From: Aristaeella lactis
GTDB taxonomy: Bacteria; Bacillota; Clostridia; Christensenellales; Aristaeellaceae
Assembly: GCF_018118585.1 (NCBI RefSeq)
Contig: NZ_CP069421.1
Span: forward strand, 2,604,001 to 2,668,000
Length of the DNA stretch: 64,000 nt
Reading direction: 5' to 3'
A program made the position numbers and the translations under genes. Within the stretch, counting starts at the first letter, position 1; each line of letters starts with the position of its first letter. Positions 5,962 to 13,740 of the stretch are shown in pieces. Below the pieces are notes generated by a model that saw only the letters and a program-made list of their open reading frames with translations, did no database searches and was not told where the DNA came from.

Positions 5962-8594
5962 TTGTGTCCGTTGGGTGCGTGCTCATACGCGTACTGGATA
6001 GCCGCTTCGTGACCGCTGTCCACCTTGTTGCTGTTGTGGGTCTTACTGTTGGTAAAGTGGATACAGACCTGACCCCTCATGTCATTGTTGGGAATGGTAT
6101 CACCTTCGGGATAACCGTGGGGAATACCGAACAGGGAGCAGGCGAAGGTACGGGATCCGATGGTGACCAGCAGCGGACGGCGCTGGTACAGGTTCTTGCT
6201 TTCGATCTCCTGGGCGGTACTGACGCCGTAGCACTTGCACAGGCGTGCGGTATCGGCTGCGGTCAGCGGTTCCACGTCGGCGTGGTTGCCGCCGGACCAG
6301 CGGTGTGCCCACCAGACGATGCCGGTCTTCACGTCATATACCTTGTAGTTGCTGCCCTTGGCCCACAGTTCATTGATACCGCCGGTGTACCAGTCGATCT
6401 TTTCGGCCGGGTACAGGGTCATGCTCAGGTTGCTTGTATCGGCAGCACCGACAGGAACGGTGTTGAACAGCTTATGCTGGGTCGCGGCGCCGGCTATACC
6501 GTCCGCGGTCAGGCCTTTGGCCTTCTGGAAAGCCTTTACGGCGCTGGCAACAGCCGTGGTGTATTTGTTGGTTACGCTTCCGGAGAAATAACCCTGGTTC
6601 TTCAGCTCGGTCACCAGGTTCCGGACAGCGTCGCCGGTGGAGCCGGTCTTCAGCGTGGTATAGGTGGCTTCCGTCTGACTGTTGGTGTTGATGGGAGCCG
6701 GAGTGGTTCCGGGCGCGGGAGTCGGTGTCGCGATGGCGGTGCCGTCGGCATTGCACATGTTCACATAGGTTCCGTGCAGGTATCCGTAACCCAGGGTCGG
6801 ATGCTTGACACGGTACCAGAGGACGCCCTTGACTTTTGTCGGTTCTCCGAAGTAAGGAAGAACCACATTCTTGTCCACACGGCCGATGGTATCGGTATAA
6901 CCGGCCTTTTTCCGCAGGTTAACCCCGCCGGAGTTGGTCTTCAGGTAACCGGTGGGCTGTTCTTCCGCGGGAGCCACGGTCGGTGTCGGGGTCTCTGTTC
7001 CGGCAGCAGGGGTAGGTGTCGGTGTGTTGACCGGGGCGTTGATCACCTTGACCATATCACCGCGCAGGTAGCCGCGGTTTGCGCCGTCCTGGACAAAATA
7101 CCAGGTATAGCCGTTCTTCTGGACGGGCTCCAGCAGGTAAGGCAGGGTCACGTTTTTCTTGATCTGCTTGATAACAGTGCCGTTGATGGTGGCACGGAAG
7201 TTTACACCGCCCTTGATGGTCTGTACCCAGCCGATGCCGTTGGGATTAATCGTGGCGGTGGGTTCAGGCGTGGCAGTCGGTACAGCGGGGTTATCGCCTC
7301 CGGTCAGCTGTACGCAGTCGTTCCGGACATAGTAGGTCTTTCCGTCCTTCGATACAGGATACCAGGTATAATTCCCCTGGTTTACAGGATTTCCGGCGAG
7401 GGGCAGGATACTGCCCTTTCCCAGCCAGTCGTTCTTGTCATCGTAGTCCCCGCCGGGGGCGACCCGCAGGTGGCAGCTGGTCAGCTTAAGCTGTACGTTG
7501 CTGTAGACAGCCGGGGTAGCGGGCGCCGGAGCAGGGGTATCTGTCGCGGCAGCGGGAGCAGGCGTGGGAGTCGGGGCGGCCGGCGCCGCATTCGTGTCAG
7601 TGAACGGAGATACGCAGTCGTTCCGGACGTAGAAGGTTTTCCCGTCCTTGGAAACGGGATACCAGGTATAACCGCCCTGCTTTACAGGGACTCCGGCGAG
7701 GGGCAGAACAGAGCCCTTTCCCAGCCAGTCATTCTTGTCGTCATAATCTCCGCCGGGGGCGACCCGCAGGTGGCAGCTCGACAGGGTCAGTTTGACATGG
7801 GTATAGGTAAAGTTGGCGGCGGAAGACGCGCTGGACGCGGGAACCGGAGTAGCCGCGCTGGAAGCCGGCGCTGGTGTGGCGGTGACGACTTCGGAGCTTC
7901 CGCTGGCAGGGCCGCCGCTGATAATGGAGATAAAATCACTCATGATATAGCCGACGGTGCCGTTGTATTTAACTTTATAGAAGGTGCCGGATCCCACACC
8001 GCGGATGGACGGGATGGTCAGCAGTTCCACCTGGGTATTGCGGTCCAGGCGTTCGATGCTGTGGTATCCGGTGCCGGGTCCTTCCCGGAAGTTGGTACCG
8101 CCTGCGGTAACCGAACCGATGGATCCGGCGATCGCGGGCAGGTCCTGGCTCCTGCCGGCAGGTACGGGGGTAGGTGTCGGTGTAGGAGCTCCGCCGTTGG
8201 AGGCGGGAATGGGCGTAGGCGTGGAAACGCTGTTGCCCGCGTTATACTGGGTGATCTCCGCGGCGGTCAGCTCACGCATGAAATCGCCATGGATATAACC
8301 GGTATAGGTATTGCTGTTTTTACGGGACGGATCGGTAGTCCTGACTTTGAACCAATGAATCTTCTGTGCCGTTTTGTCTCCCAGGATCTCACAGACGTGA
8401 TTAGCCGGCAGTTCAAAAGCGATCTTCTGGTCGGTTCCGGCGCCGTAGCGCAGGTTGACCTTGTCCAGTGTGATGCCCATACGAACGTTTTCGGCATAGG
8501 CAGAAATCCGGCTGCCGGTTGCGGCAGGGATCAGCGTGATCAGCATGCTCAGCGCCAGAGCAAAACAAAGCAGGCGGCGGCGATACATGGTCAT
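5958..8594 (-). CDS. Secreted SH3-repeat protein with peptidoglycan-binding and C-terminal cysteine/histidine domain
   Basis: An 878-residue protein with a signal peptide (first ~34 residues), about six bacterial SH3-like repeats separated by TPTPAP-type linkers, a peptidoglycan-binding-1 domain (TGDAVRNLVTELKNQGYF, near residue 660) and a 160-residue C-terminal domain. Two SH3 repeats (near residues 268 and 365) are almost identical and share CHLRVAPGGDYDDKNDWLG, a recent internal duplication. The C-terminal domain has IPHGYPEGDT and GQVCIHFTNSKTH, a His/Cys arrangement that may be a distant L,D-transpeptidase or other wall-linked enzyme, but I cannot assign it. The protein is likely cell-wall attached. 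A good sigma-A promoter lies upstream, and the ATG at 8594 sits seven bases after AGAGGTGA. Confidence 0.88.
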   Translation of the reverse strand: MTMYRRRLLCFALALSMLITLIPAATGSRISAYAENVRMGITLDKVNLRYGAGTDQKIAFELPANHVCEILGDKTAQKIHWFKVRTTDPSRKNSNTYTGYIHGDFMRELTAAEITQYNAGNSVSTPTPIPASNGGAPTPTPTPVPAGRSQDLPAIAGSIGSVTAGGTNFREGPGTGYHSIERLDRNTQVELLTIPSIRGVGSGTFYKVKYNGTVGYIMSDFISIISGGPASGSSEVVTATPAPASSAATPVPASSASSAANFTYTHVKLTLSSCHLRVAPGGDYDDKNDWLGKGSVLPLAGVPVKQGGYTWYPVSKDGKTFYVRNDCVSPFTDTNAAPAAPTPTPAPAAATDTPAPAPATPAVYSNVQLKLTSCHLRVAPGGDYDDKNDWLGKGSILPLAGNPVNQGNYTWYPVSKDGKTYYVRNDCVQLTGGDNPAVPTATPEPTATINPNGIGWVQTIKGGVNFRATINGTVIKQIKKNVTLPYLLEPVQKNGYTWYFVQDGANRGYLRGDMVKVINAPVNTPTPTPAAGTETPTPTVAPAEEQPTGYLKTNSGGVNLRKKAGYTDTIGRVDKNVVLPYFGEPTKVKGVLWYRVKHPTLGYGYLHGTYVNMCNADGTAIATPTPAPGTTPAPINTNSQTEATYTTLKTGSTGDAVRNLVTELKNQGYFSGSVTNKYTTAVASAVKAFQKAKGLTADGIAGAATQHKLFNTVPVGAADTSNLSMTLYPAEKIDWYTGGINELWAKGSNYKVYDVKTGIVWWAHRWSGGNHADVEPLTAADTARLCKCYGVSTAQEIESKNLYQRRPLLVTIGSRTFACSLFGIPHGYPEGDTIPNNDMRGQVCIHFTNSKTHNSNKVDSGHEAAIQYAYEHAPNGHK

Positions 8595-8663
8595 GAATGG
8601 TTCACCTCTGTAAAATCATCAGTCTTCGGCACACAAACATAAGGTATCCAAAGATACAGAATC

Positions 8664-8692
8664 ATTCTATTACGGAAATGTTACAATGTCAA
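8664..8692 (-). promoter_or_regulatory. Sigma-A promoter of the SH3-repeat gene
   Basis: The minus strand has TTGACA (8692-8687), a 17-bp spacer and TAGAAT (8669-8664). This gives a leader of about 60 nt before the ATG at 8594. Confidence 0.85.
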
Positions 8693-8810
8693 TAAAATAT
8701 TAAAGAAAATATAGCGTTTTGCGTTCATTTTTTTAACAGAAATGAAAGCGAGCGAAGACAGAGATGCTGAAAAAGAATCAGGACAGGCCATTGGAATATC
8801 ACAATATATA

Positions 8811-8841
8811 ATTCTGCATTCTGAATTCTGAATTCTGCATT
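8811..8841 (-). repeat. Heptanucleotide array, AATKCAG type, after leuS
   Basis: Units ATTCTGC, ATTCTGA, ATTCTGA, ATTCTGC plus ATT on the plus strand, directly abutting the leuS terminator stem. Confidence 0.88.
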
Positions 8842-8887
8842 GTGAAATGAAACAGGGAGCGCTTTGCGCTCCCTGTTATCATTTCAC
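8842..8887 (-). terminator. leuS 3' foldback containing the stop codon
   Basis: GTGAAATGA (last codons plus the TGA stop of leuS), a bulged T and AACAGGGAGCGC pair with GCGCTCCCTGTT and TCATTTCAC around an AAA loop, giving 21 paired positions. The inner 12-bp stem with TTTCATTT after it would terminate transcription; the outer stem extends into the coding sequence. Confidence 0.85.
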
Positions 8888-11302
8888 TACGATATTTACG
8901 ATTCGACCCTTGACGTAGATCTCCTTGACGATGGTCTTGCCATCGATGAAGGACTGGACGTTCTTCATGGCGTGGGCTTTCTCCAGCACGCTGTCCTGTT
9001 CTTCATTCACACCGATCTCCACGGTGGCGCGGACCTTGCCGTTAACCTGTACGGGAATCTGGATCGTGTCTTCCTTGATCTTCTCCTCGTCCCAGGCGGG
9101 CCAGGGTTCATAGGCGATGGTGTCTTCATGGCCCAGCAGGCTCCACATTTCCTCGCCGATGTGGGGGCAGATGCAGCTGAGCATCTTCACAAAGGCTTCC
9201 GCGTAGGCTTTCGGGCAGGTACCGTTCTTGTAGCAGGCATTCACGAAGATCATCATCTGGCTGATGGCGGTGTTGAAGCCCAGTGTTTCGAAGTCTCCGC
9301 TGACCTTTTTCACGGTCTGGTGGAAGACCCGGTCCAGTGTTCCGTCGCTTTCGGCGGTGAGGTTGTCCTCATTGGTGAAGAAGGTCCAGACGCGGTTCAG
9401 GAACTTCCGGGCGCCTTCCACACCCTGGGGGCTCCAGGGCTTGGAAACTTCAAGCGGGCCCATGAACATTTCATAAAGCCGCAGGGTGTCCGCACCGTAT
9501 TTTTCCACGATGTCGCTGGGGTTGACCACATACTTGGGGAAGCGTTTTCCCATCTTGATGCCGTTCTCGCCCAGGATCATCCCCTGGTGGACCAGCTTTT
9601 TGAAGGGCTCCTTGACCGGGCTCAGGCCCTTGTCATACAGGTAGCGGTTCCAGATCCGGCTGTACATCAGGTGACCCACCGCGTGTTCCGGTCCGCCGAT
9701 ATACAGGTCGACCGGCAGCCAGTGCTCCAGCAGTTTGTAGTCCGCGAACTCCTTATCGTTGTGCGGATCGATATAGCGCATATAGTACCAGCTGCTGCCG
9801 GCTGAGCCGGGCATGGTACTGGTTTCCCGCAGGCCCTTCACGCCGTTTTTGTCATAGTGTTTCCACTCTTCGGCGTTTTCCAGGGGCGCTTTGCCGTTCT
9901 TTCCCTTATAGTCTTCCAGCTCGGGCAGGATGAGCGGCAGCTCATCATCCGGCAGGGGGTAGATCTTTCCGTCTTCGGTGTGCACCACCGGTACGGGTTC
10001 GCCCCAGTAGCGCTGGCGGGCGAAGATCCATTCACGGAAGTGGTAGTTGACAGTGCGCTTGGCCACGCCCATCTTTTCCAGTTTCGCGGTGATGGCTTCC
10101 TTGGCGTCTTCCACGGTCAGGCCGGTGAACTCCTCGCTGTTGATCAGCTTGCAGCCCTTGCCCAGGTAATCCTGCTTTTCAAAGGCGTGCTCGCTCACAT
10201 CGGCTCCGTCGATGACCTGGATCATGGGGATGTTATGGGCCACGGCGTATTCAAAGTCACGCTGATCGTGGCTGGGAACGGCCATGACCGCTCCTGTGCC
10301 GTAGCTGGCCAGTACGAAGTCACCGATGAACAGTTCGGCTTCCTTGCCGTTGACCGGGTTGATGCACTTGACACCCTCCAGGCGGCAGCCGGTCTTGCCC
10401 TTGTTCAGCTCGGTCCGGTCCATGTCGTTCTTTTTGCGGGTTTCCTCAATATAGGCTTTGACTTCTTCCTGGTTTTTGATGCGGGGCATCAGATCCTGAA
10501 CCAGCTGTCCGTCGGGCGCCAGCACCATGAAGGTGATACCGTAGATGGTCTCGATACAGGTGGTGAAGATGCTGAACTCACCGCCGCCGACGATCTGGAA
10601 CTTGACTTCAACGCCGGTGCTCTTGCCGATCCAGTGGCGCTGCATGTCCTTTGTGCTTTCCGGCCAGTCGATCTCTTCCAGGCCTTCCAGCAGCTTTTCC
10701 GCGAAGGCGGGCTGGTCGATGACCCACTGCTTCATGTTCTTGCGGACCACGGGATAACCGCCGCGTTCGCTCTTGCCATCGATGACTTCATCGTTGGACA
10801 GCACGGTGCCCAGTTCTTCGCACCAGTTCACGGGCATATCGATATACTGGGCGTAACCGTCCAGGTAGAGCTGTTTGAAGATCCACTGGGTCCACTTGTA
10901 GAACTCCGGATCGCTGGTGGCGATCATCTTGTCCCAGTCATAGTCAAAACCAAGCTCCTTCAGTTGGTGGCTGAAGGTCTTGATGTTTTCCTGCGTGAAG
11001 CCTTCCGGATGATGTCCGGTGGTGACCGCATACTGTTCCGCCGGCAGGCCGAAGCTGTCGTATCCCATGGGATGGAGGACGTTATAGCCCTGCATCCGCT
11101 TCATGCGGCTGACGATATCCGTGGCGGTATAGCCTTCCGGATGGCCGGCATGCAGGCCTACACCGCTGGGATAGGGGAACATGTCCAGGGCGTAGAACTT
11201 GGGCTTTGAGAAGTCCCATACGTCCGTTTTGAAGGTCTTATGCTCCTCCCAGTATTTCTGCCATTTCGGTTCAATGGCTTTCGGGTCATAAATGCGGTCC
11301 AT
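8879..11302 (-). CDS. leuS: Leucyl-tRNA synthetase
   Basis: An 807-residue class I synthetase that charges tRNA-Leu. The HIGH-type motif is in YPSGVGLHAGHPEG near residue 45, followed by the editing insertion and the tRNA-binding C-terminal domain (VQVNGKVRATVEI). The KMSKS loop reads NGIKMGKRFPKYVVNP: KMGKR replaces the usual KMSKS/KMSKR, a noteworthy substitution in a catalytic loop. Length and domain order are normal, so the gene is presumably functional. The promoter TTGCCC-17-TATACT gives a leader of about 30 nt, too short for a T-box. The 3' end is folded into the terminator. Confidence 0.97.
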   Translation of the reverse strand: MDRIYDPKAIEPKWQKYWEEHKTFKTDVWDFSKPKFYALDMFPYPSGVGLHAGHPEGYTATDIVSRMKRMQGYNVLHPMGYDSFGLPAEQYAVTTGHHPEGFTQENIKTFSHQLKELGFDYDWDKMIATSDPEFYKWTQWIFKQLYLDGYAQYIDMPVNWCEELGTVLSNDEVIDGKSERGGYPVVRKNMKQWVIDQPAFAEKLLEGLEEIDWPESTKDMQRHWIGKSTGVEVKFQIVGGGEFSIFTTCIETIYGITFMVLAPDGQLVQDLMPRIKNQEEVKAYIEETRKKNDMDRTELNKGKTGCRLEGVKCINPVNGKEAELFIGDFVLASYGTGAVMAVPSHDQRDFEYAVAHNIPMIQVIDGADVSEHAFEKQDYLGKGCKLINSEEFTGLTVEDAKEAITAKLEKMGVAKRTVNYHFREWIFARQRYWGEPVPVVHTEDGKIYPLPDDELPLILPELEDYKGKNGKAPLENAEEWKHYDKNGVKGLRETSTMPGSAGSSWYYMRYIDPHNDKEFADYKLLEHWLPVDLYIGGPEHAVGHLMYSRIWNRYLYDKGLSPVKEPFKKLVHQGMILGENGIKMGKRFPKYVVNPSDIVEKYGADTLRLYEMFMGPLEVSKPWSPQGVEGARKFLNRVWTFFTNEDNLTAESDGTLDRVFHQTVKKVSGDFETLGFNTAISQMMIFVNACYKNGTCPKAYAEAFVKMLSCICPHIGEEMWSLLGHEDTIAYEPWPAWDEEKIKEDTIQIPVQVNGKVRATVEIGVNEEQDSVLEKAHAMKNVQSFIDGKTIVKEIYVKGRIVNIVVK

Positions 11303-11338
11303 GCTCTTTCACCTGATCCTGTAAAAAATATTGAAAGC

Positions 11339-11367
11339 AGTATAGCACAAACAGCGTTGCGGGGCAA
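11339..11367 (-). promoter_or_regulatory. leuS promoter
   Basis: The minus strand reads TTGCCC (11367-11362), a 17-bp spacer and TATACT (11344-11339). The short leader leaves no room for a T-box riboswitch. Confidence 0.7.
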
Positions 11368-11445
11368 GGGAAACAAGCTGTATGGGCATGAAAAGGGATA
11401 CGGAAAATATCCTGTTATGGAAGTTGAATTGAATATCGGGAACGA

Positions 11446-12333
11446 TCAGTGATTCAGTATCTTCTGGAAAGGGGAAGCGGCGACGGGCCAGATCAGGGTG
11501 CCGGCGGCTTCCGCGCGGATGTTCTCTTCCGGCTTCATTTTGATCCGGCGGTACGGATAATCTTTGGAGAAACGGGGCCGCCGGAAGCTTCCGGCAGAAC
11601 CGGTTCCGCCGCTGGAAGCTTCATCGCCGGGAACCGGTTCATCCGGTTCCGGAACGGGAACAGCGGGAAGCTCTTCTTCGGGAGCGGCCGGGACATCGGA
11701 AGGTTCCTGGACCGCGGGAAGAACAGGCGCTTCCGGCTCTGCGGGTGTTTCGGGCTGGACCGGCTGTGCCGGCTGCACGGGCTGTTCAGGCTCCGCGGGT
11801 GTTTCCGGCTGAACGGGTTGTTCCGGGAGGACCACCGGTACTTCGGACTGGGGATCTTCTCCCGGCTGGTCGTTGTCATCTTTTCCGGGAAGAATGACCG
11901 GCGTTTCGGGGTCTTCGGGTGTTTCGGAACCGGCCGGAGTATCGGGGCTGTCAGGGGTATGGGGCGTATCCGGTGTCAGCGGCTGTTCCGGAACGGCCGG
12001 TCCGTCCGGGTTATCCGGCTGCGCGGGGGTATCCGGAGTGTCCGGAGTGACAGGGTCATCCGGGTTTGCCGGAATGTTGTTGTTGGGATCCAGAGGATCG
12101 TTGTTGAAAGGGTCAAGCAGTGCCGGCAGATCAAAGTGATCGTTGATCACCTCGTTACAGATCGGGCAGGACAGGATTCCGTAGCCGGGTATACCGGGCT
12201 GTGGTTCTTCAATGGTTGTAAGTACCCAGGAACTTTTGTGTTCATCCTCGTTTTTACAGCCCGCGCCGGCAGGAACACAAAAAAGCAGGGTCAGGATCAT
12301 GACTGTCAGGAAACAAAGAATCCGGTTCTTCAT
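11446..12333 (-). CDS. Secreted proline-rich repeat protein, function unknown
   Basis: A 295-residue protein with an N-terminal signal peptide (ILCFLTVMILTLLFCVPAGAG). A short region follows with three cysteines (one at the start and a CPIC pair) in the context GYGILSCPICNEVIND. From about residue 75 to 245 it is almost entirely low-complexity Pro/Glu/Asp/Thr repeats (PDTPDTPAQPDNP, PVQPETPAEPEQ). The tail is basic and then apolar. Such extended linkers usually span the cell wall. The CPIC pair and its surroundings resemble the small cysteine-pair secreted protein at 23678, but no known family is recognised. The promoter is TTGCCA-18-TACAAT, and AGGAGGGA precedes the ATG at 12333. Confidence 0.75.
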   Translation of the reverse strand: MKNRILCFLTVMILTLLFCVPAGAGCKNEDEHKSSWVLTTIEEPQPGIPGYGILSCPICNEVINDHFDLPALLDPFNNDPLDPNNNIPANPDDPVTPDTPDTPAQPDNPDGPAVPEQPLTPDTPHTPDSPDTPAGSETPEDPETPVILPGKDDNDQPGEDPQSEVPVVLPEQPVQPETPAEPEQPVQPAQPVQPETPAEPEAPVLPAVQEPSDVPAAPEEELPAVPVPEPDEPVPGDEASSGGTGSAGSFRRPRFSKDYPYRRIKMKPEENIRAEAAGTLIWPVAASPFQKILNH

Positions 12334-12383
12334 AGAGAAATCCCTCCTGCTTCATATCTGTTTTGTTCAGCTGCGTTTTCCCT

Positions 12384-12413
12384 ATTGTAGCAGGGCCAAA
12401 GCTGCTTTGGCAA
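12384..12413 (-). promoter_or_regulatory. Promoter of the proline-rich protein gene
   Basis: The minus strand has TTGCCA (12413-12408), an 18-bp spacer and TACAAT (12389-12384). It is divergent from the plus-strand promoter about 60 bp away. Confidence 0.65.
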
Positions 12414-12430
12414 TTCCCCTATATCTTGTG

Positions 12431-12474
12431 GCACAGGCGCTTTAGTTGTCATGATGATGGGCCTGTGCTATAAT
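12431..12474 (+). promoter_or_regulatory. Sigma-A promoter with an inverted repeat across it
   Basis: TTGTCA (12446-12451), a 17-bp spacer and TATAAT (12469-12474). The inverted repeat GCACAGGC (12431-12438) and GCCTGTGC (12461-12468) brackets the -35 and touches the -10, a good position for a repressor operator. The promoter also shows that translation begins at 12538, not at the earlier ATG codons inside it. Confidence 0.75.
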
Positions 12475-12537
12475 TCAGGCAGTATGTTCATTTTTGAGCT
12501 GAAACAAACATCCCCATCGGGAGGAGTGAAACCCGTT

Positions 12538-13710
12538 ATGATGAAGAGAATCCTGTGTCTGCTGGCAGCGCTGGCGATTGGTTTTGTGTTTTCCGCCGCG
12601 GCGGAGGAAGCAGCGGAACCGGTGACAGCAGCTGAACTGGGTGCGCTGCTGGACCATGTCCTGGCGGAGGCGCTGACCGCCGCCCCGCTGAACGATCCTG
12701 CTGAAGAAAGCGCCCAGGATGAGGACGGTACCTGCTTCTGGTATGAGAACGCGAGGATTTATGCCGACAGCACGGAACTGACTGCGGATACTCCAGTCAA
12801 CGCGCTGGTGTTTGAAAGCCTGGAAGGACCGATTTTCCGCGGAACAGGAATGGATACCCGGGTGGAGGATCTGCTGGCGGCTTATCCGCAGGACAATTAC
12901 GATCTCTCCGGCACCCGGGAGGAAGCGGTTCTTTACCTGCGGGAAGGCGCGGAAGGCGGATTCCTTTACGGCCGGATCCTGCGGGACGGACAGCGGATCA
13001 CTGCTGTGGAATACGGTGAGGTGCAGCCGGTGTGGGATCAGTTCCGCTGCGTGGCTGTGACTTATTCCATGCAGAACGGACTGGTGAATTCCATCCGGGT
13101 GGAAGGGCTGAACATTGCCCGGGACCTGATGGACGCCGCTTCCATGCAGGAAATGTATGATGAACTGATCAGCCTTGCGGACAAAAAGGATTACAGCGCG
13201 GTAAAGAGCAGCCTGATCGGCGAAGCCCTGACGCCCTTTGATGAGAATGACCTGGTTTTTGACGCTTTCTCCTATACCGCGCTGCAGCCGGATACGCTGC
13301 CCGGGTCACCGGAAACGGAACTTCTGGACAATGAGGACGGCACGTGGCTGCTGCGGTGTGACGGGGACGGATATGAAGCGGTTTTCCTCTGCGACGCCAA
13401 CGGGGAAAACGCGACTATCCTGAGTTTCTCCATCCTGGATGAGGAAATGGAAGGACCGCGGCGCGTGCGGATCGGCGATCAGTTCAATGAGGACTTCAAC
13501 CGGTTCCGCAACGGGGAAAACGAGATGGCGGAGGACATGACGGAGCTGCTTTACGGAACGGAAGGAACGGCTCCCTATGGAATCGCCAGCTATGACCCCT
13601 CCGAGATGAACCTGCGCTATGTGACGGAAACCGCGGACGGCCTCCAGGTGGAGCTGCTGCTGAAATACGAATACAACATCCTTACGGAGATCATCATCCA
13701 CACTGTATAA
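12538..13710 (+). CDS. Secreted protein of unknown function
   Basis: A 390-residue protein with a clear signal peptide (MMKRILCLLAALAIGFVFSAAAEE). I recognise no domain family. The mature part is acidic, with short beta-rich segments and a repeated layout of FRGTGMDTRVEDLLAAYP and RVRIGDQFNEDFNRF, which could be two related domains. The start is fixed by GGAGGAG at 12520-12526 and by the promoter at 12446-12474. A heptamer array separates it from the next gene, whose ATG is inside that array. The two may be cotranscribed because no terminator lies between them. Confidence 0.8.
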   Translation: MMKRILCLLAALAIGFVFSAAAEEAAEPVTAAELGALLDHVLAEALTAAPLNDPAEESAQDEDGTCFWYENARIYADSTELTADTPVNALVFESLEGPIFRGTGMDTRVEDLLAAYPQDNYDLSGTREEAVLYLREGAEGGFLYGRILRDGQRITAVEYGEVQPVWDQFRCVAVTYSMQNGLVNSIRVEGLNIARDLMDAASMQEMYDELISLADKKDYSAVKSSLIGEALTPFDENDLVFDAFSYTALQPDTLPGSPETELLDNEDGTWLLRCDGDGYEAVFLCDANGENATILSFSILDEEMEGPRRVRIGDQFNEDFNRFRNGENEMAEDMTELLYGTEGTAPYGIASYDPSEMNLRYVTETADGLQVELLLKYEYNILTEIIIHTV

Positions 13711-13712
13711 AT

Positions 13713-13740
13713 CATTATGAATTATGAATTGTGAATTATG
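13713..13740 (-). repeat. Heptanucleotide array that supplies the next gene's start codon
   Basis: Units AATTATG, AATTGTG, AATTATG on the plus strand. On the minus strand the array reads AATTCAT/AATTCAC and ends AATGAT. The last plus-strand unit contains the ATG (13738-13740) of the downstream gene. Confidence 0.85.

Noticed and set aside
5964-8642. Long plus-strand open frame (892 codons) opposite the SH3-repeat gene
   Set aside because: It mirrors a well-supported gene with signal peptide, promoter and ribosome site, and its translation is low-complexity Gly/Val/Arg with no domain. Similar mirror frames at 9857-11209, 17959-19743, 19824-21611, 22027-23460, 38280-39728 and 39722-41641 were left out for the same reason.
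11303-11445. Possible T-box upstream of leuS
   Set aside because: The promoter lies only about 45 bp from the start codon, so the leader is too short.
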